A stretch of 64,000 nucleotides of DNA from Streptomyces rapamycinicus NRRL 5491 (GTDB lineage: Bacteria > Actinomycetota > Actinomycetes > Streptomycetales > Streptomycetaceae), in NCBI RefSeq assembly GCF_024298965.1, contig NZ_CP085193.1, positions 5,394,001 through 5,458,000 on the forward strand, in the 5' to 3' direction. Positions within the stretch are counted from its first letter, which is position 1. The number at the start of each line of letters is the position of its first letter. The translations under genes and the position numbers were made by a program. Positions 20,888-30,909 of the stretch are shown one piece after another. Under the pieces are notes generated by a model, which was given only the letters and a program-made list of their open reading frames with translations, had not been told where the DNA came from and ran no database searches.

Positions 20888-22126
20888 TCACTTGGCGCGC
20901 CACAGCCGGTACAGCTGTGCCGCGCCGGGCCGCAGCGAGCGGGCCAGCATGGTGAAGAACGGCCTCATGTCGTCCCGCGCGGCCCAGGCGAGCTCGGTCC
21001 CGCTCGCCCGCGCCGGGGCGTGCGGGGTGGTGTAACCACTGCGGCGGTAGGCGAGCAGCGCGGGCAGGTCGACGTTCTCGACCAGGAACCGCCGGGCCGG
21101 CCGCTGCCGGGCCCCGGGGACCGCGCGTCCGGTCAGATCGAGATGCTGGGCCCGTACGACATCGATCCGCGCCGCGTTCTCGAAGAGCCGGAACTGGGCG
21201 CCCATCCGCGGATTGAAGTCCAGCAACTTGTACCGTCCGTCACGCCGGTCGAAGCGCCAATCCAGATCGACGATGCCGCTGAAGCCGATCCGCTGGACGA
21301 ACCGGGCCGCCATCCGTGCCAGTTCCTCGTTCTCCACCGCATAGGCGCACGCCGTCATGCCCGCGTGCGGCGGCCAGGACCGCACCTTGACCCCGGTGAA
21401 CATCGCCAGCGGTGTGCTCCGGGCGTCGAAGTACGCGTGCACTATCCAGTCCTCGGCCTCCTCTCTCGGCAGATACTCCTGTAAGACCACCCCCGGCCGC
21501 GGCCCCCACCGCCGCGCCAGCTCCATCAGCTCCCGCGGGCCCTCGATCCGCGTGGTGCCGCACACCGCGGGCTTCTTCCGCCGCTCGAACGCCTCCCGGT
21601 TCTTGGCGACCACCGGAAACCGGGCGCCGGCCGCGAACGCCTTGACATCGGCATAGGTGTCCGGGAAGGCGCCCTCGGGCGTGGGCACCCCGTGCTTGAC
21701 GCACAGCTCGTGCAGCCCCCGCTTGCTCGCCAGCCGTCTGGGCAACTCGGGCTCGGCGCGCGGGAAGAGAAAGCGGCCCTCCCCGGCGAGCCGGTCCGCG
21801 TGCTCGGCGATCAGCACGGCCGCCTCCTCGTCGGTGGGCAGCAGCACCGTCGGCCGGCCGATCGCCCGCCCCATCCGCAGCAGCCCCTCCACCAACCGCT
21901 CCGGCCGCTCCTCGCCGGTGGTCGGCCAGACGAAGGCCCTCCTCAGATAGCGCGAGAGCGCCGCCGGGGTCCAACGGTCCTCGGTGACCGCGTACATGGG
22001 GACACCGAGACGCCCCAGGGACCGGATGGCGCCGACGCCACCGTGATGCAGCGGATAGTGGCCGATCTTCACGATGAGAGCGGGCACGGAACGGTCCACC
22101 GAGAACGGCACGGCACTGCTCGCCAC
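20888..22126 (-). CDS. ATP-grasp superfamily ligase
   Basis: A 412-residue protein of the carbamoyl-phosphate-synthase-like ATP-grasp type. It has a pre-ATP-grasp N-terminal domain (VKIGHYPLHHGGVGAIRSLG), the central ATP-grasp with FPVVAKNREAF and GVVLQEYLPREEAEDW, and the metal-binding end IVDLDWRFD ... LLDFNPRMGAQFRLF. Such enzymes activate a carboxylate by phosphorylation and join it to an amine; the substrates are unknown. The GTG at 22126 follows AAGGGGG. The FAD oxidoreductase remnant follows 21 bp later, suggesting a former two-gene biosynthetic unit. Confidence 0.85.
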   Translation of the reverse strand: MASSAVPFSVDRSVPALIVKIGHYPLHHGGVGAIRSLGRLGVPMYAVTEDRWTPAALSRYLRRAFVWPTTGEERPERLVEGLLRMGRAIGRPTVLLPTDEEAAVLIAEHADRLAGEGRFLFPRAEPELPRRLASKRGLHELCVKHGVPTPEGAFPDTYADVKAFAAGARFPVVAKNREAFERRKKPAVCGTTRIEGPRELMELARRWGPRPGVVLQEYLPREEAEDWIVHAYFDARSTPLAMFTGVKVRSWPPHAGMTACAYAVENEELARMAARFVQRIGFSGIVDLDWRFDRRDGRYKLLDFNPRMGAQFRLFENAARIDVVRAQHLDLTGRAVPGARQRPARRFLVENVDLPALLAYRRSGYTTPHAPARASGTELAWAARDDMRPFFTMLARSLRPGAAQLYRLWRAK

Positions 22127-22415
22127 GAGTCCCCCTTGGTCACCGCAGCGCAGTGGCCCCCCCACTGTGCGTGACCCTGATGAAGGACGCTACTTCGGAA
22201 TCGCCGCCTCCAGTAAGGATTTTCCGGACATTGCCATATCTTTAGGGAGTAGCCGACACCGTGTCATCCCTCCTTGTCCCCGACCTCCGGCATGGCCCGC
22301 GCCCGGCCACCGGCGCCGCCCTGACCACCGGCCTTGCCCTGCGCCTTTCCCGCACTCCCGGCGCCTTAGGGTGTGCTGCGTCCCACAGTGACGAGGAGAA
22401 GGCGAGGCAGCCCCG

Positions 22416-23666
22416 ATGCCGCAGCGATCCCCGCTGGACCTGCCCGAAGGCGACCCCTTCGGCCCGCACAACCTCCCCTATGGCGTCTTCACCGCGCCGC
22501 ACGCTCCTCATCTGCGGAAGATCGGGGTGCGCTACGGAAACCATGTGCTCGACGTGGGCGCCGCCGCGGCCGCCACCGCCTCCCCGCACGCCGAGCCGCT
22601 GGGCGCCGACACCCTCAACCCGCTGATGGCCGCGGGCCGCCCGGTCTGGCAGGCCGTGCGCGCCGAGGTGCTCGACTGGCTCACCGACCCGGGGCACCGC
22701 TCGACCATCGAGCCGCTGATGCATCCCCTCCCCACCGTGGCGCTCCACCTCCCCTTCGAGGTGGCCGACTACGCCGACTTCTATGCGAGCGAGCACCACG
22801 CCACCAACACGGGCAGGATCTTCCGCCCCGACGGCGAGGCGCTCACCCCCAACTGGAAGCACATGCCGATCGGCTACCACGGCCGGGCCGGCACCATCCT
22901 CGTCTCGGGCACGCCCATCGTCCGCCCGCAGGGCCAGCATCTGCCCCCGGCCGATACCTCCGCACCACACGCTTCCTCCCCCACTCCGGTCTTCGGCCCC
23001 TCCCTGCGCCTCGACTTCGAAGCGGAGGTGGCCTTCGTCGTCGGCGCCCCTTCCACTGTGAATACACCGGTGCCGCTCTCCGGGTTCCACGACCACGTCT
23101 TCGGCGTCTGTCTGCTCAACGACTGGTCCGCGCGCGACATCCAGGCGTGGGAGTACCGTCCGCTCGGCCCCTTCCTCGGCAAGTCCTTCGCCACCTCGCT
23201 CGCCGCGTGGGTCACCCCGCTGGACGCCCTCGCCGCGGCCCGTACCGGCCCTCCCGCCCGCGACGTCCCGCCCCTCCCCTACCTGGACGACAGCGCCGCC
23301 GGGCCCGGTGGGCTCGATCTGCGCCTGGAGGTCGCGCTCAACGGCCACACGATCTCCCGCCCGCCCTTCTCCGCCATGTACTGGACCGCGGCCCAGCAGC
23401 TCGCCCACCTGACGGTGAACGGCGCCTCGCTGCGCACCGGGGACCTCTTCGCCTCCGGCACGGTCAGCGGTCCGCGCCCGGACGAGCTCGGCTGTCTCCT
23501 CGAACTCACCTGGGGCGGCCGCGACCCCCTGCGGCTCCCCGACGGCGCCCGGACCTTCCTGGAGGACGGCGACGAGGTGACCGTCACGGCCTGGGCGCCG
23601 GGCCCGCAGGGGACTCGTATCGGCCTGGGCGAGGTGACCGGCCAGGTGGTCCCGGCCACGCCCTGA
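22416..23666 (+). CDS. fahA: Fumarylacetoacetase
   Basis: Final enzyme of tyrosine/homogentisate catabolism, hydrolysing 4-fumarylacetoacetate to fumarate and acetoacetate. The 416-residue protein has the N-terminal FAH SH3-like domain (GDPFGPHNLPYGVF) and the catalytic domain. Recognisable motifs are DYADFYASEHHATN, MPIGYHGRAG (catalytic His), DFEAEVAFVVG (metal Glu), LLNDWSARDIQAWEY (metal Asp) and PLGPFLGKSFATS. The length matches the family. An AGGAGAAGG site lies ~16 bp before the ATG. No other homogentisate genes are adjacent. Confidence 0.95.
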   Translation: MPQRSPLDLPEGDPFGPHNLPYGVFTAPHAPHLRKIGVRYGNHVLDVGAAAAATASPHAEPLGADTLNPLMAAGRPVWQAVRAEVLDWLTDPGHRSTIEPLMHPLPTVALHLPFEVADYADFYASEHHATNTGRIFRPDGEALTPNWKHMPIGYHGRAGTILVSGTPIVRPQGQHLPPADTSAPHASSPTPVFGPSLRLDFEAEVAFVVGAPSTVNTPVPLSGFHDHVFGVCLLNDWSARDIQAWEYRPLGPFLGKSFATSLAAWVTPLDALAAARTGPPARDVPPLPYLDDSAAGPGGLDLRLEVALNGHTISRPPFSAMYWTAAQQLAHLTVNGASLRTGDLFASGTVSGPRPDELGCLLELTWGGRDPLRLPDGARTFLEDGDEVTVTAWAPGPQGTRIGLGEVTGQVVPATP

Positions 23667-23726
23667 CGCGGCTGCTAATTTGTCGTGCTCCTGCCCTGAC
23701 GATCCCGGACGACCGAGGAGAAGCAC

Positions 23727-24224
23727 GTGAAGAAGGCAGTGAGCATCGCCGGCACGGCGGCGGCGGCCGCCCTGTTGCTGACCGCATGCGGCAGTGACGG
23801 TGGCGACGACAAGAAGGACACATCCAAGGACCCCTCCTCCGCGTCGAGCGCCCCGGCGGAGGGGGGCGCGGACACGAAGGTCTCCGGCACCTATGTGGCG
23901 AAGGCCGGTGAGGGGGCCGTCATCCTGTCCATCAGCGGCAAGAAGGCCGTCCTGATGGCCGACAAGCACATCTGCAGCGGCGAGTACGCCGACATGGGCG
24001 GGAAGATGCTCATGCTCAAGTGCGCCGACGGCAACACCGACCGCAGCGCGGGCAAGGTCACCGCGAGCGCGGACGGCAAGACCCTCACGGTCGACTGGGA
24101 CGCGCTCGCCAAGAACGACACGTTCATCAAGGCGACCTCGCCCGGTGACCTCCCCTCGGGCCTGCCGACGTCGCTGCCCTCGGGCCTCCCGACCGATGTG
24201 CCGACCGGCCTCCCGACCGGCTGA
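23727..24224 (+). CDS. Secreted lipoprotein of unknown function
   Basis: A 165-residue protein with a lipoprotein signal: basic start, hydrophobic run and lipobox LTAC near residue 21. A charged Ser/Asp/Lys linker, an ~85-residue beta-rich domain (YVAKAGEGAVILSISGKKAV ...) and a Pro-rich tail of repeated GLPTSLP-type units follow. The GTG start follows GAGGAG. The family is not recognised; the domain pattern is common in Streptomyces lipoproteins. Confidence 0.75.
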   Translation: MKKAVSIAGTAAAAALLLTACGSDGGDDKKDTSKDPSSASSAPAEGGADTKVSGTYVAKAGEGAVILSISGKKAVLMADKHICSGEYADMGGKMLMLKCADGNTDRSAGKVTASADGKTLTVDWDALAKNDTFIKATSPGDLPSGLPTSLPSGLPTDVPTGLPTG

Positions 24225-24340
24225 ACCACGGCGCCGGACCCCCTCCGGCACCCCGGGCCCCCGGCGCGCAGGCGCGCGGGGGGCCCGCCGCGCGCAGTGG
24301 CAGATCTTGCCGCCGCGGGAACGAAACCGCAGGCAGAAGC

Positions 24341-24706
24341 GGTAGGGAAGCCGCCGTCAGGTGGCGCAATACTTCGGCAACACCATCGGCCGGGCCCGCC
24401 CTGGAGGCCCTGGCCTCGGCCGGGTGCCCGGCGCCGCTGGACGCCGAGGCGGTGGCGGCGCTGGGCGATACCGCCTGGCAGGTGCGCAAGGGGGCGGCGA
24501 CGGCGCTGTCCGCCGCCGCGCCGGGCCTGGGCGTCCCCGCCCTGACCCGGGCCCTGGCCGACCCGCACGCTGACGTCCGTAAGGCGGCGGTGCTGGCGCT
24601 GTTGCCGCTGGCGGAGCGGGAGCCGGGTGCCCGGGAGGCGCTGGCGTCGGTCCGCTCCGACCCGGACGCGGATGTCCGCGCGTACGCGGCCAAGGCGACG
24701 GCTTAG
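24341..24706 (+). pseudogene. HEAT-repeat protein remnant
   Basis: An open stretch reads EAAVRWRN, then PALEALASAG, GDTAWQVRKGAATAL, VPALTRALADPHADVRKAA, and DPDADVRAYAAKATA before a stop: three to four HEAT (PBS-lyase) repeats. The only in-frame start with repeats after it is GTG at 24452, which would give 84 residues. Full-length relatives are several hundred residues, so this looks like the 3' end of a decayed gene. Confidence 0.55.
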
Positions 24707-25380
24707 CGTCGGCGCCTGCGGCGGGCTTGCCCCCACCCCGCCCCTTCCCGCTGCATCCGATTTGCGGCTCCGCCGCGCGGCATGGGACTCCGCCCCCCGG
24801 ACCCCGCCGGGGCTCCGCCCAGGACCCCGCTCCTCAATCGCCGGAGGGGCTGGAATTACCCCTCCCGCACCGGAAACCTACGCACCCCGGCGTCTGGCAT
24901 CGTCGCACGGTGCGGCGGGGACGGCTCCACCCCGGCCGGGCGCGCGCACCGCCGCCATATCCCTGCCCGGCCAGAGGCCAAGGGCAGAGCCCTGGAACCG
25001 ACGCACTGCCCCTGCCGAAGCGGGGTCCAGGGGCACAGCCCTGGAAGGCGGGGTCCAGGGGCACAGCCCTGGAACTGACGCACTGCCCCTGCCAAAGCGG
25101 GGTCCAGGGGCACAGCCCTGGAACTGACGCACTGCCCCTGCCGAAGCGGGGTCCAGGGGCGCAGCCCCTGGGATCGGGGAGGGGCGGGGTGGGGGATGGC
25201 TCCGCCCCGGCCCGGGCGCCGTCGTGGTGTTCCCCAGCGCAGGGTTCAGCGGCGCAGCTTCCTGGGTTTGGGGAATGGCTTCGGCCGGGCTCGGGCACCG
25301 TCTCGGTGTCCGGGCCCGGCCGGGGGGCCAGGGGGCGGAGCCCCATGGGTTCGGGGTGGGGCGAGCGGGGTGGGGGAGGG
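24707..25380. other. Non-coding spacer with tandem repeats
   Basis: These 674 bp lie between the HEAT remnant and the converging 3' end of the nuo operon. They hold the 49-bp repeat array and several GGGGCGGAGCCCC-like inverted motifs of the kind scattered through Streptomyces intergenic DNA. Long open frames here result from GC bias and have no domain content. Transcript ends from both sides probably fall here. Confidence 0.6.
24990..25164. repeat. 49-bp tandem repeat array
   Basis: Full 49-bp copies occupy 24990-25038, 25067-25115 and 25116-25164; a shortened 28-bp copy lacking the middle lies at 25039-25066. Each begins CCCTGGAAC and ends GGTCCAGGGGCACAG, and the ends CCCTGG/CCAGGGG are complementary, so each junction can form a hairpin. 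Confidence 0.9.
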
Positions 25381-27033
25381 CTAGCGGACGAAGACTCCCG
25401 CCTGACTCGCGAGGTCCAGGAAGTACTGCGGGGCGACGCCCAGGACGAGCGTGACCGCCACGCCGATCGCGATGGCCGACGAGGTCAGCGGGCTCGGCAC
25501 GGCCACGGACGGGCCGTCCGTGCGCGGCTCGCTGAAGAACATCAGCACGATCACCCGGATGTAGAAGAACGCGGCGACCGCCGAGGAGATCACACCGACC
25601 ACCACCAGCGCGCCCGCACCGCCGTCGGCCGCCGCCTTGAAGACCGCGAATTTCCCGGCGAAGCCGCTGGTCAGCGGGATACCGGCGAAGGCCAGCAGGA
25701 AGACCGCGAAGACGGCGGCCACCAGGGGCGAACGGCGCCCGAGACCGGCCCACTTGGACAGGTGGGTGGCCTCGCCGCCCGCGTCCCGCACCAGGGTGAC
25801 CACCGCGAAGGCGCCGAGGGTCACGAAGGAGTACGCGGCGAGGTAGAAGAGGACGGAGGAGATGCCGTCGGGCGTGGTGGCGATGACACCGGCCAGGATG
25901 AACCCGGCGTGGGCGATCGAGGAGTACGCCAGCAGCCGCTTCACATCGGTCTGGGTGACGGCCACGATCGCGCCGCCGAGCATGGTGACGATGGCGACGC
26001 CCCACATCACCGGCCGCCAGTCCCAGCGCAGCCCGGGCAGCACGACGTAGAGCAGCCGCAGCAGCGCGCCGAAGGCCGCGACCTTGGTGGCCGCCGCCAT
26101 GAAGCCGGTCACCGGGGTGGGGGCGCCCTGGTAGACGTCGGGGGTCCACATGTGGAACGGCACGGCGCCGATCTTGAACAGCAGCCCCATCAGCACCATC
26201 GCCCCGCCGATCAGCAGCAGCGCGTCATTGCCCATGGTCCCGGCGAGCGCCGGGGTGACATTCCTGACCTGGCCGTCGACGACGTCCGCGATCCCGGAGT
26301 AGGCGACCGTGCCCGCGTAGCCGTACAGCAGGGCGATGCCGAAGAGCAGGAACGCGGAGGAGAAGGCGCCCAGCAGGAAGTACTTGACCGCGGCCTCCTG
26401 CGACAGCGCGCGATGGCGCCGGGCGAGGGCGCACAGGATGTACAGCGGCAGGGAGAAGACCTCCAGCGCCACGAAGAGCGTCAGCAGATCGTTGGCGGAC
26501 GGGAAGACCAGCATGCCGCCGACCGCGAAGAGGACCAGCGGAAAGACCTCGGTGGTGGTGAACCCCGCCTTGACGGCGGCCTTTTCGGCGTCGCCGCCGG
26601 GCACGGCGGCGGCCTGGGCCGCGAAGGAGTCGACACGGTTGCCGTGCACCACCGGATCGAGCCGCCGCTCGGCGAAGGTGAACACCGACACCAGCGCCAC
26701 CAGGAGAATGGTCCCCTGCAGGAAGAGCGCCGGTCCGTCGACCGCGATCGCGCCCATGGCCGCGACACGGGCCTTGCTGGTGCCGTAGTCACCGGCGGCG
26801 AGGCCGATCACGGCGGCGAAGGCCGCGGCCAGGGCGACCACGGAGACGAACAGCTGCGCCACGTACCGCTGGCGGCGCGGGAGGAACGCCTCGATCAGGA
26901 CGCCGACGATCGCGGCGCCGAGCACGATCAGCGTGGGCGACAGCTGCCCGTACTCGATATCGGGCGACGGGATCTTGTCGGGCGCCGCCGCCGCTGTTGT
27001 CCACAGGCTGTGGACAGTGGCCGCGTGGGTCAC
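25381..27033 (-). CDS. nuoN: NADH-quinone oxidoreductase subunit N
   Basis: Last gene of the nuo operon; an antiporter-like proton-pumping membrane subunit of Complex I, 550 residues and about 14 helices. The conserved core LYILCALARRHRALSQEAAVKYFLLGAFSSA and MLGGAIVAVTQTDVKRLLAYSSIAHAGF carry the charged and lysine residues of the proton path. The GTG start at 27033 overlaps the nuoM stop by 4 bp. It runs into the repeat-rich spacer on its 3' side. Confidence 0.96.
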   Translation of the reverse strand: MTHAATVHSLWTTAAAAPDKIPSPDIEYGQLSPTLIVLGAAIVGVLIEAFLPRRQRYVAQLFVSVVALAAAFAAVIGLAAGDYGTSKARVAAMGAIAVDGPALFLQGTILLVALVSVFTFAERRLDPVVHGNRVDSFAAQAAAVPGGDAEKAAVKAGFTTTEVFPLVLFAVGGMLVFPSANDLLTLFVALEVFSLPLYILCALARRHRALSQEAAVKYFLLGAFSSAFLLFGIALLYGYAGTVAYSGIADVVDGQVRNVTPALAGTMGNDALLLIGGAMVLMGLLFKIGAVPFHMWTPDVYQGAPTPVTGFMAAATKVAAFGALLRLLYVVLPGLRWDWRPVMWGVAIVTMLGGAIVAVTQTDVKRLLAYSSIAHAGFILAGVIATTPDGISSVLFYLAAYSFVTLGAFAVVTLVRDAGGEATHLSKWAGLGRRSPLVAAVFAVFLLAFAGIPLTSGFAGKFAVFKAAADGGAGALVVVGVISSAVAAFFYIRVIVLMFFSEPRTDGPSVAVPSPLTSSAIAIGVAVTLVLGVAPQYFLDLASQAGVFVR

Positions 27034-28694
27034 TTGGCACCTCCGGAAGCACCGTCGTGGGAAGCACCCTCGGACTTCGGGCTGTAGTTGAACCAGCCCG
27101 CGTCGGTGACGGGGTGATCGGGCTTGGGATCCTTCTTGTCCACCACGGACATCGTGTGGTCGACCGCCGGGTTGACGATGTCGGCGAGCGGCTTCGGATA
27201 GACCCCGAGGAAGATCAGCAGCGCGATGAGCGGGGCCACGACGACCAGCTCACGCACCCGCAGATCGGGCATGGACCGTACCTCGGCCTTCACCGGACCG
27301 GTCATGGTGCGTTGGTAGAGGATCAGGACGTAGAGCGCCGCCAGCACTATTCCGACGGTCGCGATCACGCCGAACGCCGGGTAGCGGCTGAACGTGCCGA
27401 CCAGGACCAGGAATTCGCTGATGAACGGCGCGAGCCCGGGCAGCGAGAGGGTGGCGAGCCCGCCGATCAGGAAGGTGCCGGCGAGCACCGGCGCCACCTT
27501 CTGCACCCCGCCGTAGTCGGCGATGAGCCGCGAACCGCGCCGGGTGATCAGGAACCCGGCCACCAGCATCAGCGCGGCCGTGGAGACGCCGTGGTTGACC
27601 ATGTAGAGGGTGGCGCCGCCCTGGCCCTGGGTGGTCATCGCGAAGATGCCCAGGATGATGAAGCCGAAGTGGGAGATCGAGGCGTAGGCGATCAGCCGCT
27701 TGATGTCCCGCTGGCCGATCGCCAGCAGCGCCCCGTAGATGATGCTGATGAGCGCCAGGATCATGATCGCCGGAGTGGCCCACTTGCTGGCCTCCGGGAA
27801 GAGCTGGAGGCAGAAGCGGAGCATCGCGAAGGTGCCGACCTTGTCGACCACCGCGGTGATCAGCACGGCGACCGGGGCGGTGGACTCCCCCATCGCGTTG
27901 GGCAGCCAGGTGTGCAGCGGCCACAGCGGCGCCTTCACCGCGAAGGCGAAGAAGAAGCCGAGGAAGAGCAGCCGCTCGGTGCTGGTCGCCATGTCCAGAT
28001 GGCCGCCCGCCCGCGCCTGGACGATCTCCTGGAGCGAGAAGGTGCCGGTGCCGAGCTGATCGGCGGTGACCGCGTACAGACCGACCACCGCGGCGAGCAT
28101 GATCAGCCCGCCCGCCAGGTTGTAGAGCAGGAACTTCACCGCGGCGTACGAGCGCTGAGTGGCCGTCTCCTCCTCGGAGCGGCCCCCGGCCCGGTCCCCG
28201 AAGCCCCCGATGAGGAAGTACATCGGGATCAGCATGGCCTCGAAGAAGATGTAGAAGAGGAAGACGTCGGTGGCCTCGAAGGAGATCACCACCATCGCCT
28301 CGACCATCAGGATCAGCGCGAAGAACCCCTGGGTGGGCCGCCAGCGGCGGTTGGGGCGGGCGCCTTCCAGCGGATCGGCGTCATGCCAGCCCGCCAGGAT
28401 GATGAAGGGGATGAGCACGGCGGTGAGCGCGATCAGCGCGACCGCGATCCCGTCCACGCCCAGTTCGTAACGGACCCCGAAGTCCTTGATCCAGGCGTGC
28501 GATTCGGTGAGCTGGAAGCGGGCGCCGCCGGGGTCGAAGCGGACCAGCACGACCGCCGCGAGGGCGAGGGTGACCAGGGAGAAGCCCAGCGCCACCCACT
28601 TGGCGGCGGCGCGCTGGGCGGCGGGCACGGCGGCGGTGGCCACCGCGCCGAGCGCGGGTACCACGGCCGTGGCCGTCAGCAGGGGAAATGACAT
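27030..28694 (-). CDS. nuoM: NADH-quinone oxidoreductase subunit M
   Basis: Antiporter-like proton-pumping subunit, 554 residues, about 14 helices. Typical segments are FEAMLIPMYFLIGGFG, AVKAPLWPLHTWLPNAMGES and IGQRDIKRLIAYASISHFGFI, with a conserved Glu in helix 5 and Lys in helix 7. It starts with ATG three bases after nuoL ends and overlaps nuoN. Confidence 0.96.
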   Translation of the reverse strand: MSFPLLTATAVVPALGAVATAAVPAAQRAAAKWVALGFSLVTLALAAVVLVRFDPGGARFQLTESHAWIKDFGVRYELGVDGIAVALIALTAVLIPFIILAGWHDADPLEGARPNRRWRPTQGFFALILMVEAMVVISFEATDVFLFYIFFEAMLIPMYFLIGGFGDRAGGRSEEETATQRSYAAVKFLLYNLAGGLIMLAAVVGLYAVTADQLGTGTFSLQEIVQARAGGHLDMATSTERLLFLGFFFAFAVKAPLWPLHTWLPNAMGESTAPVAVLITAVVDKVGTFAMLRFCLQLFPEASKWATPAIMILALISIIYGALLAIGQRDIKRLIAYASISHFGFIILGIFAMTTQGQGGATLYMVNHGVSTAALMLVAGFLITRRGSRLIADYGGVQKVAPVLAGTFLIGGLATLSLPGLAPFISEFLVLVGTFSRYPAFGVIATVGIVLAALYVLILYQRTMTGPVKAEVRSMPDLRVRELVVVAPLIALLIFLGVYPKPLADIVNPAVDHTMSVVDKKDPKPDHPVTDAGWFNYSPKSEGASHDGASGGAK

Positions 28695-28697
28695 GAC

Positions 28698-30593
28698 TCA
28701 GACCGCCCTCATCAGCAGGGTCGCGGCGATGAGCACCGCCGTACCGCCGAACATCGAGACCGCGTACGTACGGGCATAGCCGTTCTGCAGCTTTCGCAGC
28801 CGGCCGGAGAGCCCGCCGACGGAGGCCGCGGTGCCGTTGACCACCCCGTCGACCAGCTTGTGGTCGACATAGACCAGACCGCGGGTCAGATACTGGCCTG
28901 GTTTGACGAGCGCGACATGGTTGAAGTCGTCCTGGAGCAGATCGCGCCGGGCAGCCCGGGTGAGCAGGGATCCGCGGGGTGCGGTGCGCGGCACCGGCCG
29001 GCGTCCGTACTGCGCCCAGGCGAGGGCGACACCGATCACCAGCACCACCATCGTCCCGGCGGTGACCGCCGCGGCGCTGAGCGGGGAATCGCCGTGGCTG
29101 TGGCCGGTGACCGGCTCCAGCCACTTCAGGAACGCGTCGTTCACGCTGAACAGCCCGCCCGCGAAGACCGATCCCACGGCCAGGACGATCATGGGGATGG
29201 TCATGGACGAGGGCGACTCGTGCGGATGCGGCTCGTGGCCCTCCTCATCCGGCACCCAGCGCTTCTCACCGAAGAAGGTCAGCAGCATCACCCGCGTCAT
29301 GTAGTACGCGGTGATGGCCGCGCCCAGCAGGGCCGCGCCGCCGAGGATCCAGCCCTCGGTGCCGCCCTTGGCGAAGGCCGCCTCGATGATCTTGTCCTTG
29401 GACCAGAAGCCGGACAGCCCGGGGAAGCCGATGATCGCCAGATAGCCGAGCCCGAAGGTGATGAAGGTGACCGGCATGTACTTGCGCAGACCGCCGTACT
29501 TGCGCATGTCGACCTCGTCGTTCATGGCGTGCATGACCGAACCGGCCCCGAGGAAGAGCCCCGCCTTGAAGAAGCCGTGGGTCACCAGGTGCATGATCGC
29601 GAAGACATAGCCGATCGGGCCGAGCCCGGCGGCCAGGATCATGTAGCCGATCTGGGACATGGTGGACCCGGCCAGGGCCTTCTTGATGTCGTCCTTGGCG
29701 CAACCGACGATCGCACCGAACAGGAGCGTGACCGCGCCGACCGCGACCACCGCGGCCTGGGCGTCCGGCGCGGCGTTGAAGATCGCGCCGGAGCGGGTGA
29801 TCAGATACACGCCCGCGGTCACCATGGTCGCCGCGTGGATCAGGGCCGAGACCGGGGTCGGGCCCTCCATCGCGTCCCCGAGCCAGGACTGGAGCGGCAC
29901 CTGGGCCGACTTGCCGCAGGCCGCGAGGAGCAGCATCAGCCCGATCGCGGTGAGCTTGCCCTCGCTCGCGTGGTCCGCGTTGGTCAGCACCGGGGCGAAG
30001 GTGAAGGTCCCGAACGTCGTGAACATCAGCATGATCGCGATCGACAGGCCCACATCGCCGACGCGGTTGACGATGAACGCCTTCTTCGCCGCCGTGGCCG
30101 CGCTGGGCTTGTGCTGCCAGAAGCCGATGAGCAGGTACGAGGCGAGGCCGACGCCCTCCCAGCCGACGTACAGCAGCAGGTAGTTGTCGGCGAGGACGAG
30201 CAGCAGCATCGCCGCGAGGAAGAGATTGAGATAGCCGAAGAAGCGGCGGCGGCGCTCGTCGTGCTCCATATAGCCGATCGAGTAGATGTGGATCAGCGTG
30301 CCCACACCGGTGATCAGCAGGACGAAGGTCATGGACAGCTGGTCGAGCTGGAAGGCGACGTCCGCGCGGAAGCCGCCCACCGGGATCCAGCTGAAGACCT
30401 TGCTGTGCAGGGCCCGGTCGTGCTCGCCGCGGCCGAGCATGTCGGCGAAGAGCACGGCGCCGATGACGAAGGAGGCGGCGGCGAGCACGGTGCCGATGTA
30501 GTGGCCCTTGCCGTCCAGCCGCCGCCCTCCGCACAGCAGCAGGGCCGCGCCGAGCAGCGGGACCGCGACAAGCAATCCGATGAGGTTCTCCAC
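28698..30593 (-). CDS. nuoL: NADH-quinone oxidoreductase subunit L
   Basis: The largest antiporter-like subunit, 631 residues, distal in the membrane arm, with the long lateral helix expected near the C-terminus. Motifs include [43 protein letters not shown] and [18 protein letters not shown]. The GTG at 30593 follows a GAAGGGG site after nuoK. It is adjacent to nuoM in the conserved operon order. Confidence 0.96.
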   Translation of the reverse strand: MENLIGLLVAVPLLGAALLLCGGRRLDGKGHYIGTVLAAASFVIGAVLFADMLGRGEHDRALHSKVFSWIPVGGFRADVAFQLDQLSMTFVLLITGVGTLIHIYSIGYMEHDERRRRFFGYLNLFLAAMLLLVLADNYLLLYVGWEGVGLASYLLIGFWQHKPSAATAAKKAFIVNRVGDVGLSIAIMLMFTTFGTFTFAPVLTNADHASEGKLTAIGLMLLLAACGKSAQVPLQSWLGDAMEGPTPVSALIHAATMVTAGVYLITRSGAIFNAAPDAQAAVVAVGAVTLLFGAIVGCAKDDIKKALAGSTMSQIGYMILAAGLGPIGYVFAIMHLVTHGFFKAGLFLGAGSVMHAMNDEVDMRKYGGLRKYMPVTFITFGLGYLAIIGFPGLSGFWSKDKIIEAAFAKGGTEGWILGGAALLGAAITAYYMTRVMLLTFFGEKRWVPDEEGHEPHPHESPSSMTIPMIVLAVGSVFAGGLFSVNDAFLKWLEPVTGHSHGDSPLSAAAVTAGTMVVLVIGVALAWAQYGRRPVPRTAPRGSLLTRAARRDLLQDDFNHVALVKPGQYLTRGLVYVDHKLVDGVVNGTAASVGGLSGRLRKLQNGYARTYAVSMFGGTAVLIAATLLMRAV

Positions 30594-30609
30594 TTGAACG
30601 CGACCCCTT

Positions 30610-30909
30610 CTAGAGCTTCATCAGGCTGGCGTCGTCGACCGAGGCCGAGTGGCGGGAGCGGAAGACGGTCACGATGATCGCGAGACCGACCACGACCTCC
30701 GCCGCAGCCACGACCATCGTGAAGAAGGCGATGATCTGGCCGTCGAGATTGCCGTGCAGCCGGGAGAAGGTGACGAACGCCAGGTTGCACGCGTTCAGCA
30801 TCAGCTCGACGCACATGAAGAGGACGATCGCGTTCCGCCTGATGACGACGCCGGCCGCACCAATGGTGAACAACAGGGCGGCCAGGTAGAGGTAGTTGAC
30901 CGGATTCAC
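30610..30909 (-). CDS. nuoK: NADH-quinone oxidoreductase subunit K
   Basis: A 99-residue three-helix membrane subunit of Complex I. The intramembrane glutamates are in [17 protein letters not shown] and [15 protein letters not shown]. The GTG at 30909 overlaps the nuoJ stop as GTGA. Confidence 0.95.
   Translation of the reverse strand: MNPVNYLYLAALLFTIGAAGVVIRRNAIVLFMCVELMLNACNLAFVTFSRLHGNLDGQIIAFFTMVVAAAEVVVGLAIIVTVFRSRHSASVDDASLMKL

Noticed and set aside
24990..25164. CRISPR array
   Set aside because: The 49-bp copies are contiguous, without unique spacers, and no cas genes are present.
24727..27087. Long plus-strand open frame across the spacer and nuoN
   Set aside because: It lies antisense to nuoN and is Gly/Arg/His-rich, an effect of high third-position GC.
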